Source: an uncultured Pleomorphomonas sp. (GTDB lineage: Bacteria > Pseudomonadota > Alphaproteobacteria > Rhizobiales > Pleomorphomonadaceae). From it: DNA of 44,250 bases. A program made the position numbers and the translations under genes. The notes beneath the pieces were generated by a model. The model saw only the letters and a list, made by a program, of their open reading frames with translations. It did not search any database and was not told the DNA's origin. Positions 34,630 through 42,465 of the stretch are shown in pieces. The DNA lies in NCBI GenBank assembly GCA_937868725.1, contig CALMMQ010000084.1, forward strand, positions 1 to 44,250. Reading direction: 5' to 3'. Position 1 is the first letter of the stretch. Every line of letters starts with the position of its first letter.

Positions 34630-35514
34630 ATGCAAACCAAGCGCACCGTCTTCGGCAACCGGCTGTTGCCCTACGCGCTGCTGGCGCCGCAGCTGGCGGT
34701 GACCATCGTCTTCTTCCTCTGGCCGGCCGGACAGGCGGTGCTGCAGTCCTTCCAGCGAGAGGACGCCTTCGGCCTGTCGACCACCTGGGTCGGGCTCGCC
34801 AACTATCTCGATCTCCTCACGGACCCCAACTATCTCAACGCCCTCGGCGTGACGGCCGTCTTCGCGCCGGCCGTGGCGGTGCTGTCGGCCGGTCTCGGTC
34901 TCACCTTTGCCGTCGCGCTCGACCGCCTTGCCAGGGGCACGCGCCTCTATGCGGCGCTGCTGGTCTGGCCCTACGCCGTGGCGCCGGCGGTGGCCGGCAT
35001 TCTCTGGTGGTTCCTGTTCAACCCGACCATCGGCCTCCTGCCCTACCTGCTGGGCATGATCGGCTATCGCTGGAACCACGCCCTGCAGCCCGGTGACGCC
35101 ATGATCCTCGTCGTCATCGCCGCCAGCTGGAAGCAGGTATCCTACAACTTCCTGTTCTTCGTCGCCGGCCTGCAGGCCATCCCGAAATCGATGATCGAGG
35201 CGGCCGCCATCGACGGTGCCGGGCCGGTGAAGCGCTTCTTCACCATCGTGCTGCCGCTGCTGTCGCCGACCACCTTCTTCCTCGCCGTCATCAACCTCGT
35301 CTACGCCATGTTCGACACCTTCCCGGTGATCCACGCCACCACCGGCGGCAACCCGGCCCAGTCGACCAACATCCTGGTCTACAAGGTGTTCGTCGACGGT
35401 TTCATCGGCCTCAACCTCGGCTCGTCGGCGGCCCAGTCGGTGGTGCTGATGGTCATCGTCGTGGCGCTCACCGTGATCCAGTTCAAATGGGTCGAGCGCC
35501 AGGTCACCTACTGA
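34630..35514 (+). CDS. ugpA: Glycerol-3-phosphate ABC transporter, permease subunit UgpA
   Basis: 294-residue inner-membrane permease with six hydrophobic segments and the cytoplasmic EAA loop [22 protein letters not shown] (around residues 195-216) that docks to the ATPase. [30 protein letters not shown] is the standard N-terminus of the UgpA/MalF-type subunit. The start at ATG 34630 gives the known UgpA length; a TTG at 34612 would add six residues. Second gene of the operon, 14 bp before ugpE. Confidence 0.9.
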   Translation: MQTKRTVFGNRLLPYALLAPQLAVTIVFFLWPAGQAVLQSFQREDAFGLSTTWVGLANYLDLLTDPNYLNALGVTAVFAPAVAVLSAGLGLTFAVALDRLARGTRLYAALLVWPYAVAPAVAGILWWFLFNPTIGLLPYLLGMIGYRWNHALQPGDAMILVVIAASWKQVSYNFLFFVAGLQAIPKSMIEAAAIDGAGPVKRFFTIVLPLLSPTTFFLAVINLVYAMFDTFPVIHATTGGNPAQSTNILVYKVFVDGFIGLNLGSSAAQSVVLMVIVVALTVIQFKWVERQVTY

Positions 35515-35528
35515 GGAGAGAGCCGGAC

Positions 35529-36377
35529 ATGATCGACCGTCACCCCTGGCTCGATGCCCTTGCCCATCTGGTGCTGATCGTCGGCATCCTCATCGTCGCC
35601 TTCCCGGTCTACGTCGCCGTCATCGCCTCGACGCACGGCGCCAACGACTTCATGTCCGGCCTGGTGCCGCTGCTGCCCGGCCGGGACATGCTGGCCAACT
35701 ACACCACCATGCTGACCGAGGGCCAGTCGAGCTCCGGCGCGCCGCCGCTCCTCGGCATGATGTGGAACTCGCTGGTGATGGCGCTGGTCATCGCCGTCGG
35801 CAAGATCGCCATTTCCATCCTGTCGGCCTACGCCATCGTCTACTTCCGCTTTCCCGGTCGCACCGTCGCCTTCTGGCTGATCTTCGTCACGCTGATGCTG
35901 CCGGTCGAGGTGCGCATCGTCCCGACCTTCAAGGTGGTGGCCGACCTCGGCCTGCTTGACAGCTACGCCGGCCTGACCATTCCGCTCATCGCCTCGGCGA
36001 CGGCCACCTTCCTGTTCCGCCAGTTCTTCCTGACCGTGCCGGACGAACTGATGGAGGCGGCGCGCATCGACGGCGCCGGCCCGCTCAAGTTCTTCCGCGA
36101 CGTGCTGCTGCCGCTCAGTCGCACCAACATCGCCGCCCTGTTCGTCATCCTCTTCATTTACGGCTGGAACCAGTACCTGTGGCCGCTGATGGTGACCACC
36201 ACGGCCAGCCACTACACCATCGTCATGGGCATCAAGCGCATGTCGGACGTCGCCGACGCGCTGCCGCAATGGAACGTCGTCATGACCACCGTCGTGTTGG
36301 CCATGCTGCCGCCGGTCGTCGTCGTGGTCGGCATGCAGCGGCTGTTCGTCAAGGGCCTCATCGAAACGGAGAAATGA
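35529..36377 (+). CDS. ugpE: Glycerol-3-phosphate ABC transporter, permease subunit UgpE
   Basis: 282-residue permease (UgpE of E. coli is about 281). Six hydrophobic segments; EAA loop [23 protein letters not shown]-terminal pattern [27 protein letters not shown] typical of UgpE/MalG-type subunits. ATG 35529 follows GAGGAGAG; the frame could begin at 35487 inside ugpA but has no site there. With UgpA it forms the membrane channel. Its stop overlaps an ATG of the next gene (ATGA at 36374). Confidence 0.9.
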   Translation: MIDRHPWLDALAHLVLIVGILIVAFPVYVAVIASTHGANDFMSGLVPLLPGRDMLANYTTMLTEGQSSSGAPPLLGMMWNSLVMALVIAVGKIAISILSAYAIVYFRFPGRTVAFWLIFVTLMLPVEVRIVPTFKVVADLGLLDSYAGLTIPLIASATATFLFRQFFLTVPDELMEAARIDGAGPLKFFRDVLLPLSRTNIAALFVILFIYGWNQYLWPLMVTTTASHYTIVMGIKRMSDVADALPQWNVVMTTVVLAMLPPVVVVVGMQRLFVKGLIETEK

Positions 36378-36379
36378 CC

Positions 36380-37429
36380 ATGTCCGCCATCGCGATCGCC
36401 GCCGTCAGCAAGGTCTACGCCGGCGGTGTCAAGGCCGTCAGCGACGTCGACCTCGACATCGCCGACGGTGAGTTCATCGTCCTGGTCGGTCCGTCGGGCT
36501 GTGGCAAGTCGACGCTGCTCAGGATGATCGCCGGCCTCGAGACCATCTCGGCCGGTACGGTGTCCATCGCCGGCCAGGTGGTCAACAACGTCGACCCGGC
36601 GGCGCGCAACATCGCCATGGTGTTCCAGAACTACGCCCTCTACCCGCACATGACCGTGTTCGACAATCTCGCCTACGGCCTCAGGAATCGCGGCGTGCCG
36701 CGGGCCGAGATCGCAGCGCGCGTCGCCGAGGCGGCCCGCATGCTGGAGATCGAGCCCTTCCTGACGCGCAAGCCGAAGCAGCTGTCCGGCGGCCAGCGCC
36801 AGCGCGTCGCCATGGGCCGGGCCATCGTCCGCCAGCCGGCCGCCTTCCTGTTCGACGAACCGCTCAGCAACCTCGACGCCAAGCTGCGCGTCTCGATGCG
36901 CGGCGAGATCCGCCAGCTGCAGCGCCGGCTCGGCGTCACCTCGGTCTACGTCACCCACGACCAGCTCGAGGCCATGACGCTGGCCGATCGCATCGTCGTG
37001 CTCAACGGCGGCCGCATCGAGCAGGTCGGCAAGCCGCTCGAGGTCTACCACAGCCCGGCCTCGACCTTCGTCGCCGGCTTCATCGGCTCGCCGGCCATGA
37101 ACCTCGCCACGGCCGAGGTGTCCGGCGGCCGTCTGACCATCGGCGGCGCCGAACTGGCGGAAGGTCTCGTCGGCCTGGCCGACGGTCGCGTCACCGTTGG
37201 TCTCCGCGCCGAGGACGTCGTGCCGGCGGCGGCCGGCGCGCCGTTCGCCATCCGCTACGTCGAGGAGCTCGGCTCTGGGCGCCTGGTGCACGGTTCGGTC
37301 GCCGGGCAGCACATCACCATGGCCATCTCGCCCGACTGGCCGCTGGCCGACGCCATGCGCGTGGCGGTGGCCGCCGAGCGGCTGCACGTCTTCGACGCCG
37401 CCACCGGCCGGCGGATCGCCTGCCCCTGA
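36380..37429 (+). CDS. ugpC: Glycerol-3-phosphate ABC transporter, ATP-binding subunit UgpC
   Basis: 349-residue ATPase. Walker [10 protein letters not shown] (37-45), Q-loop [11 protein letters not shown] signature LSGGQ (135-139), Walker B FLFDEP (156-161), switch histidine in THDQ, and a C-terminal regulatory OB domain of the MalK/UgpC class from about 240. I chose ATG 36380 because GGAG lies eight bases before it; ATG 36374, overlapping the ugpE stop, would add two residues. It powers the UgpAE channel. No phosphodiesterase gene (ugpQ) follows; the next gene is a flavin-reductase-like protein after 93 bp. Confidence 0.9.
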   Translation: MSAIAIAAVSKVYAGGVKAVSDVDLDIADGEFIVLVGPSGCGKSTLLRMIAGLETISAGTVSIAGQVVNNVDPAARNIAMVFQNYALYPHMTVFDNLAYGLRNRGVPRAEIAARVAEAARMLEIEPFLTRKPKQLSGGQRQRVAMGRAIVRQPAAFLFDEPLSNLDAKLRVSMRGEIRQLQRRLGVTSVYVTHDQLEAMTLADRIVVLNGGRIEQVGKPLEVYHSPASTFVAGFIGSPAMNLATAEVSGGRLTIGGAELAEGLVGLADGRVTVGLRAEDVVPAAAGAPFAIRYVEELGSGRLVHGSVAGQHITMAISPDWPLADAMRVAVAAERLHVFDAATGRRIACP

Positions 37430-37522
37430 GGGAAACGCCGGTCGGCGCGATCAGGGGGGTGGCGTTCGTCGCGTCGGGTTGTATGGTCCCGACCGAACCG
37501 TTCATCCCCTGGGGAGAGTCCG

Positions 37523-38017
37523 ATGTCCTATCCGATCGCGCCCGATGCCGTCACCAAGGCGTTCCAGACCCTTGGCAACGACTGGGCCCTGCTCGCCGCC
37601 GGCGACGAGGCCGCCTTCAACGCCATGACCATCAGCTGGGGCAGCCTGGGCTTCATCTGGCAGCGGCCGATCGTCTCGGTGCTGGTGCGACCGCCGCGCT
37701 ATACCCACGATTTCACCGAGCGCTGCGACACCTTCTCCGTCAGCTTCTACCACGGCCAGCGCAAGGCACTGTCGCTCATGGGCAGCCAATCCGGCCGCGA
37801 CATCGACAAGGTGGCCAGGACTGGGCTGACGCCACTGTTCGTTGCGGGTACGCCGACCTTCGAGGAAGCCTACCTGACGGTCATCGTCCGCAAGCTCTAT
37901 CGCGGCGAGCTCACCGGTGCCGGCTTCCTCGATCCGGCCATCGACGCCGAGTTCTATCCGGCCAAGGACTATCACACCGTCTATCACGGCGAGATTCTGC
38001 AGCTGGTCGAGCGCTGA
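37523..38017 (+). CDS. Flavin-reductase-like FMN-binding protein
   Basis: 164 residues of the flavin reductase-like/flavoredoxin split-barrel family. FNAMTISWGSLGFIWQRPIVSVLVRPPRYTH carries the family pattern in which the NAMTISW stretch and the PIVSVLV strand contact FMN, and DTFSVSFYHGQRKALSLMGSQSGRDIDK the following phosphate-binding turn. Likely a stand-alone FMN oxidoreductase of unknown partner. GGGGAGAG precedes ATG 37523. A small hairpin (GTCGGG 37473-37478 with CCCGAC 37488-37493) lies upstream. It may be transcribed with ugp or alone, and ends 9 bp from the convergent ROK gene. Confidence 0.78.
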   Translation: MSYPIAPDAVTKAFQTLGNDWALLAAGDEAAFNAMTISWGSLGFIWQRPIVSVLVRPPRYTHDFTERCDTFSVSFYHGQRKALSLMGSQSGRDIDKVARTGLTPLFVAGTPTFEEAYLTVIVRKLYRGELTGAGFLDPAIDAEFYPAKDYHTVYHGEILQLVER

Positions 38018-38026
38018 GCGGCAGCC

Positions 38027-39208
38027 TCAGCGGGCGAAACGCTGGATGAAGGCGTCGATGTTGGCCGGCGCGAACACCTGCTCGCGCACCAGCATCGCGG
38101 CGCCGAGCAGGGCACTGTCGCTTGGTGTCGTTGCCTGGACGATCTCGAGATCGCGCGTCGCCAGCGGCAGGCAGCGCTGATAGACCATCTCGCGCACGCC
38201 CGACAGCAGGTGTTCGCCGCCGCGGGCCAGCGTGCCGCCGACGACGATGCGCGCCGGGTTGAGGATGCTGACGACGTCGGCCACCACCTCGCCGATGGTG
38301 CGGCCGGCGTTGCGCAGCAGCATGATCGCCTCCGGCACGCCCATCTCCACCAGCGTGATGATGTCGCGGGCGTTGCTGGCGAGACGGCCGAAGGCGGCGA
38401 GATCGCGGGCGATGGCCCAGCCGGCGGCGCGCGCTTCGATGCAGCCGAACTTGCCGCAGCGGCAGAGCGGCGGCTCGTCCTTGGCGGCGATCTGGATGTG
38501 GCCGATGTCGCCGGCCGCCCCTTGGGCGCCGCGAAAGATCTGGCCGCCGGAAATGATGCCGCTGCCGATGCCGGTACCGGCCTTGATGAAGAACATGTCC
38601 GGCGTGTCGCGGAAGCTCTGGCGGTATTCGCAGAGTGCCATCAGGTTGACGTCGTTCTCCACCCAGACCGGCGCGCTCCAGCTGCGGCCGAGATAGGCGG
38701 CGATGTCGAATTCGTCCCAGCCGTGCAGCACCGACGGCCCGACGACGCGACCGCGGCGGAAGTCCACCGGAGTTGGCAGGCTGAGGCCGATGCCGGCGAC
38801 CTCGGCCGCCTCGCGGCTGAGCGAGCGCAGCAGGTCGACGAAGGCGGCGCTGATGCGGTCGAGCGTGCCCTCCGGCCCCTCGTCGATGCTGAAGGCGATG
38901 GTCACCTGCGCCTTGACGGCGAGATCGAGATTGGTGGCCGCCAGGCGGATGTGCGACTCGCCGATATTGGCGGCCAACACCAGCGCCGCTTCGGCGTTGA
39001 GGCAGACGAGCCGGCTCGGCCGGCCGCCGCTCGGCCGCATCTCGTCGGCTTCCATCAGCAGGCCCGAGGCGATGAAGGCATTGAGGCGCTGCGTCACCGT
39101 CGCCCGCGACAGTCCCGACGCCGAAAGGAGCGAGGCGCGCGACATCGGCCCGGTCTCGGCGACGGCGGTCAGTAGCTCCCCACTCAATACCGGCTGCGGA
39201 CGTTCCAT
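38027..39208 (-). CDS. ROK-family transcriptional repressor
   Basis: 393 residues, the usual length of NagC/XylR-type ROK regulators. An N-terminal winged helix-turn-helix (SRASLLSASGLSRATVTQRLNAFIASGLL, about 23-51) precedes a ROK sugar-kinase-like domain with FFIKAGTGIGSGIISGG, the GDIGH block (the histidine of the zinc site) and CRCGKFGCIEA, the CxCGxxGCxE zinc signature. Such proteins bind DNA until a sugar or sugar phosphate binds. I placed the start at ATG 39208 with GGGGA about nine bases upstream; the frame extends to 39373 across the putative operator, which is unlikely to be coding. Divergent from a ribulokinase-like gene, its probable target. Confidence 0.88.
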   Translation of the reverse strand: MERPQPVLSGELLTAVAETGPMSRASLLSASGLSRATVTQRLNAFIASGLLMEADEMRPSGGRPSRLVCLNAEAALVLAANIGESHIRLAATNLDLAVKAQVTIAFSIDEGPEGTLDRISAAFVDLLRSLSREAAEVAGIGLSLPTPVDFRRGRVVGPSVLHGWDEFDIAAYLGRSWSAPVWVENDVNLMALCEYRQSFRDTPDMFFIKAGTGIGSGIISGGQIFRGAQGAAGDIGHIQIAAKDEPPLCRCGKFGCIEARAAGWAIARDLAAFGRLASNARDIITLVEMGVPEAIMLLRNAGRTIGEVVADVVSILNPARIVVGGTLARGGEHLLSGVREMVYQRCLPLATRDLEIVQATTPSDSALLGAAMLVREQVFAPANIDAFIQRFAR

Positions 39209-39353
39209 CCTGGCCAATCCCCGATCATGGCGCTCGTCGCGAGCACCAGACGTTTGCGTTCTTAGCTCGAATCGACCGGTCTGAACATGCCTCCCCAAGG
39301 CCAATTTGCCTAGATCAACCAACGTCATGGCGCTAAACAGCGCAGTGAGACCG

Positions 39354-39383
39354 ATTCTTTTGTATAATATCATGCAAAAGAAT
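39354..39383. promoter_or_regulatory. Operator-like inverted repeat between the ROK and kinase genes
   Basis: ATTCTTTTG (39354-39362) and CAAAAGAAT (39375-39383) are perfect 9-bp arms around a 12-bp spacer that contains TATAAT at 39363-39368, a possible -10 for rightward transcription, though no good -35 stands at the right distance. A second pair, AACCAAC (39317-39323) and GTTGGTT (39384-39390), frames the region. The AT-rich dyad in a GC-rich divergent gap is a good candidate for the ROK repressor site. Confidence 0.62.
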
Positions 39384-39481
39384 GTTGGTTTATGTCGGAT
39401 ATAGAACGTAAATCAGCGGGCGATCACAGGCTGGTCACGGCATGGCCGGACGACCACCGGGCTGAACGAACAGGTTGGGTG

Positions 39482-41098
39482 ATGGCAGGCAGCACATTCG
39501 TCTCGGCGCAGGATGGATCGACGACCGTGACGGCGGCCGGCGGTCTTGTCGGCCTCGATTTCGGCTCGGAATCGGCTCGCGGCGTGCTGATCGACGCCGA
39601 CACCGGCGAACTGCTGGCCAGCGCTGTGCATCCCTACCGCCACGGCATCCTGACGGCGCGTCTGCCGGATGGCACGCCGCTGCCGCGCGGCTACGCCCTG
39701 CAGGTGGCCGACGACTATCTCGAGGCGGCCGAGACCATTCTCTGCGCCATCGCTCGGGGCGTCCGCGTCCATGCCATCGGCATCGGCTTCACCGCCAGCT
39801 CGCCCCTGCCGGCCACCGCCGACGGCAAGCCGCTGTCGCGGCAAATGCCGGCCGAGCCGCACGCCTACGTCAAACTGTGGAAGCACGCCGCCCAGCCGCA
39901 GGCCGACGCCATCAACGCTCGCGGCGGCGCTTTCCTGAACGACTTCGGCGGCCGCCTGTCGGGCGAATGGCTGATGGCCAAGGCGGCGGAGACCGCCGAG
40001 CTGGCGCCGGCCGTGTGGGCCCGCGCCAATCGCTACATCGAGGCCGGCGACTGGCTGGTCTGGCAGCTGATCGGCGCCGAGGTGCGCAGTCTCGGCTTTG
40101 CCGCCTACAAGGCGCAGTACACTGCCGAAGCTGGCTATCCCGAGGGCGTGCTGCCGGGCCTGACCGACCGGTTGTCGCCACCCCGGCCGATCGGCGCCGC
40201 CGCCGGCCAGCTGACGGCCGAGTGGCAGGCCCGCACCGGCGTCATCGGTCCGGCGACGGTGGCCGTCGCTGTCATCGATTCGCACGTCGTACTGCCGGCC
40301 GTGGGCGGCGTCGCGCCCGGCTGCCTCGTATCGGCCCTCGGCACGTCGGCCGTCCATCTGTTGCTGAGCGAGACGAAGCGGCCGCTACCCCCCGGCATCG
40401 AGGGCATGGCCTTTGACGGTTCGGTGCGCAATTTGTGGTGCTACGAGGCGGGCCAGGCCGCCTTCGGCGATGTGCTGTCCTGGTTCGTCCGGACGTTTGC
40501 CCGTGGCGACAGCCTCGCCGCCTCCTTCGACTGGTACAACGAGGCGGCCGGCCGCATCCGGCCGGAGACGCAGCAGGTGGTGGCGCTCGACTGGTGGAAC
40601 GGCAATCGCGTGCCGCATGCCGACGCGGCGCTGTCCGGTCTGCTCGCCGGCCTGACGCAGCAGACCACGGCGGCGTCGATCTACCGCGCCTTGTTGGAAT
40701 CGCTGTGCTTCGGCGCCCGCACCGTGCACGAGCTGTTCCGCGCCGGCGGCTTTGCCATCGACAGGGTCATCCTGACCAGCGGCCTTGCCGAGCACAACCG
40801 TTTGTTGGTGCAAATCATGGCCGACGTGCTGGGTCAGTCGGTCGAGGTGCCGCTCATCGCCCATCCGACGGCGGTGGGCGCGGCCATCCACGGCGCCGTG
40901 GCGGCCGAACTGGTCTCCGATTTTGCCGAGGGCGCCCGCCGGTACGGTGCCAGCCGCACCGCCGTCTACGCGCCGGACCCGACTAACGCCGCCGCATATG
41001 CCGAACTCTTTGCCGTCTACACGGCGCTGAGCGCTTCGGGAGAGGTCCGGAACGCCCTGCATGCCATCGATCGCCGGTTGTCGCAGCGAGGACTGTAG
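39482..41098 (+). CDS. FGGY-family carbohydrate kinase, ribulokinase-like
   Basis: Phosphorylates a pentulose or similar sugar. From ATG 39482 the protein has 538 residues. Motifs: GLDFGSESARGVLIDADTGE (phosphate 1 loop, about 24-43), LDWWNGNRVPHADAALSGLLAGL, the AraB-like W-N-G stretch, SALGTSAVHLLLS (phosphate 2) and ILTSGLAEHNRLLVQIMADVLGQSVEV. These point to the ribulokinase branch more than to xylulokinase or glycerol kinase. An ATG at 39392 would add 30 residues, but it lies nine bases from the operator arm and lacks a ribosome-binding site; the 39482 start has a moderate GGTTGGG. Presumably repressed by the divergent ROK protein. Confidence 0.8.
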   Translation: MAGSTFVSAQDGSTTVTAAGGLVGLDFGSESARGVLIDADTGELLASAVHPYRHGILTARLPDGTPLPRGYALQVADDYLEAAETILCAIARGVRVHAIGIGFTASSPLPATADGKPLSRQMPAEPHAYVKLWKHAAQPQADAINARGGAFLNDFGGRLSGEWLMAKAAETAELAPAVWARANRYIEAGDWLVWQLIGAEVRSLGFAAYKAQYTAEAGYPEGVLPGLTDRLSPPRPIGAAAGQLTAEWQARTGVIGPATVAVAVIDSHVVLPAVGGVAPGCLVSALGTSAVHLLLSETKRPLPPGIEGMAFDGSVRNLWCYEAGQAAFGDVLSWFVRTFARGDSLAASFDWYNEAAGRIRPETQQVVALDWWNGNRVPHADAALSGLLAGLTQQTTAASIYRALLESLCFGARTVHELFRAGGFAIDRVILTSGLAEHNRLLVQIMADVLGQSVEVPLIAHPTAVGAAIHGAVAAELVSDFAEGARRYGASRTAVYAPDPTNAAAYAELFAVYTALSASGEVRNALHAIDRRLSQRGL

Positions 41099-41114
41099 GC
41101 GGCCGGCCCGTCGA

Positions 41115-41194
41115 GGCGCCGGCTTATCCGGCGCCCCACCCAGATTGTCCCGCCGACGGGACACGCCAAAGGCTGGCCGGGATTGTCCGGCCGG
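41115..41194. other. Three consecutive hairpins between the kinase and binding-protein genes
   Basis: GGCGCCGG (41115-41122) with CCGGCGCC (41128-41135), loop CTTAT; TGTCCCG (41146-41152) with CGGGACA (41157-41163), loop CCGA; and CTGGCCGG (41173-41180) with CCGGCCGG (41187-41194), one G-T pair. All three lie in the 165-bp gap and no U-tract follows. They may partly terminate or stabilise transcripts so that the binding protein is made in excess, or isolate the two genes. Confidence 0.55.
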
Positions 41195-41263
41195 CGAACC
41201 CAAGGCCGGGCCGACAGCGGTCGCGTGTCCGGCAAGCTTTCGATGACCGCGGGAGGAACCCTC

Positions 41264-42202
41264 ATGTTGCGCAATGTAGTCATGGCCAGCGTTGCTGCCG
41301 TCATGTCCGTCGGCCTCGCCGCCGGCGCGGCCGATGCCAAGGATCTCAAGAAGATCGGCATTTCCCTCGGCTCGATGGGCAATCCGTTCTTCGTCGCTCT
41401 CGCCAAGGGCGCCGAGGCCAAGGCCAAGGAGATCAACCCCGCCGTCGAAGTGCAGGCGCTCGGCTACGAGTACGACCTCGGCAAGCAGGTGACGCAGATC
41501 GACAACTTCATCGCCTCGGGCGTCGATCTCATCATGCTCAACGCTGCCGACAAGCACGCCCTGGCGCCGGCCGTCAAAAAGGCTCAGGCCGCCGGCATCG
41601 TCGTCGTCGCCGTCGACGTGGCCTCCGAGGCCGTCGACGCCACCGTGCAGACCGACAACGTCCAGGCCGGCACCATCGCCTGCCAGTACATCGTCGACAA
41701 GATCGGCGGCAAGGGCGACGTCATCATCGAGAACGCCGAGCAGGTCGGCGCCGTCGTCGATCGCGTCAACGGCTGCAAGGCGGTGTTCGCCAAGTATCCG
41801 GGCATCAAGCTGCTCTCCGACGACCAGAACGCCAAGGGCTCGCGTGAAGGCGGCATGAATATCATGCAGGGCTACCTGACCAAGTACGCCAAGTTCGACG
41901 CCGTGTTCGCCGTCAACGATCCCATCGCCATCGGCGCCGATCTCGCCGCCAAGCAGCTCAACCGCAAGGGCTTCATCATCACGTCGGTCGATGGCGCTCC
42001 GGATATCGAAGCCGCCCTCAAGAGCGACACGTTGATCGAAGCCTCGGCCAGCCAGGATCCCTACCGCATGGCGCGCCTCGCCGTCGAAACCGGCTACGGC
42101 ATCATGAACGGCAAGAAGCCGGAGACGTCCGAAATCCTCATGCCGTCCAAGCTGGTCACCCGCGAAAACATCAAGGATTACCAAGGCTGGTCGTCGCACT
42201 GA
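41264..42202 (+). CDS. Sugar ABC transporter periplasmic binding protein (RbsB-like)
   Basis: 312-residue type I periplasmic binding protein. Signal peptide MLRNVVMASVAAVMSVGLAAGAADA, cleavage near residue 25. The mature opening KKIGISLGSMGNPFFVALAKGAEAKA, then GVDLIMLNAADKHALAPAVKKAQAAGIVVVAVD and FDAVFAVNDPIAIGADLAAKQLNRKGFIITSVDGAPD are the standard ligand-contact segments of ribose/sugar-alcohol binding proteins. GGGAGGAA precedes ATG 41264. No permease or ATPase of this class is in the window: a terminator follows and the next gene is a regulator. The ligand is unknown, possibly the substrate of the upstream kinase. Confidence 0.88.
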   Translation: MLRNVVMASVAAVMSVGLAAGAADAKDLKKIGISLGSMGNPFFVALAKGAEAKAKEINPAVEVQALGYEYDLGKQVTQIDNFIASGVDLIMLNAADKHALAPAVKKAQAAGIVVVAVDVASEAVDATVQTDNVQAGTIACQYIVDKIGGKGDVIIENAEQVGAVVDRVNGCKAVFAKYPGIKLLSDDQNAKGSREGGMNIMQGYLTKYAKFDAVFAVNDPIAIGADLAAKQLNRKGFIITSVDGAPDIEAALKSDTLIEASASQDPYRMARLAVETGYGIMNGKKPETSEILMPSKLVTRENIKDYQGWSSH

Positions 42203-42218
42203 TCGGCCACATGATGAC

Positions 42219-42268
42219 GGGCGGCAGTCGCTCCGGCTCGACCGGAGGGGCTGCCGCCCTTGCGTTTT
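42219..42268 (+). terminator. Rho-independent terminator after the sugar-binding protein gene
   Basis: GGGCGGCAG (42219-42227) pairs with CTGCCGCCC (42251-42259); an inner stem CTCCGG (42231-42236) pairs with CCGGAG (42242-42247). The tract TTGCGTTTT follows directly. The 3' end of the sugar-binding gene transcript therefore probably lies near 42268. The remaining gap to 42465 is AT-rich (about 42290-42440), without a gene I can support, and presumably carries the promoter of the regulator. Confidence 0.82.
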
Positions 42269-42465
42269 CGGCCTGTCCTCTTCTGCCGTTCCGGATGCTG
42301 TTTTTGTGATTATATTCCATAGGTTGTTGTTGGCATTGTCGTTTTGTGAGAATTCTTGCCGTGGGGGGAAGCGCGTATGTCCCCAGGAAAAAGCGTCGAG
42401 GTTGTAGACCTGACCGAGATATTCGCGTTATTCTGGTTGCCAGCCGAAGTTGAGCGAGGGGCTGG

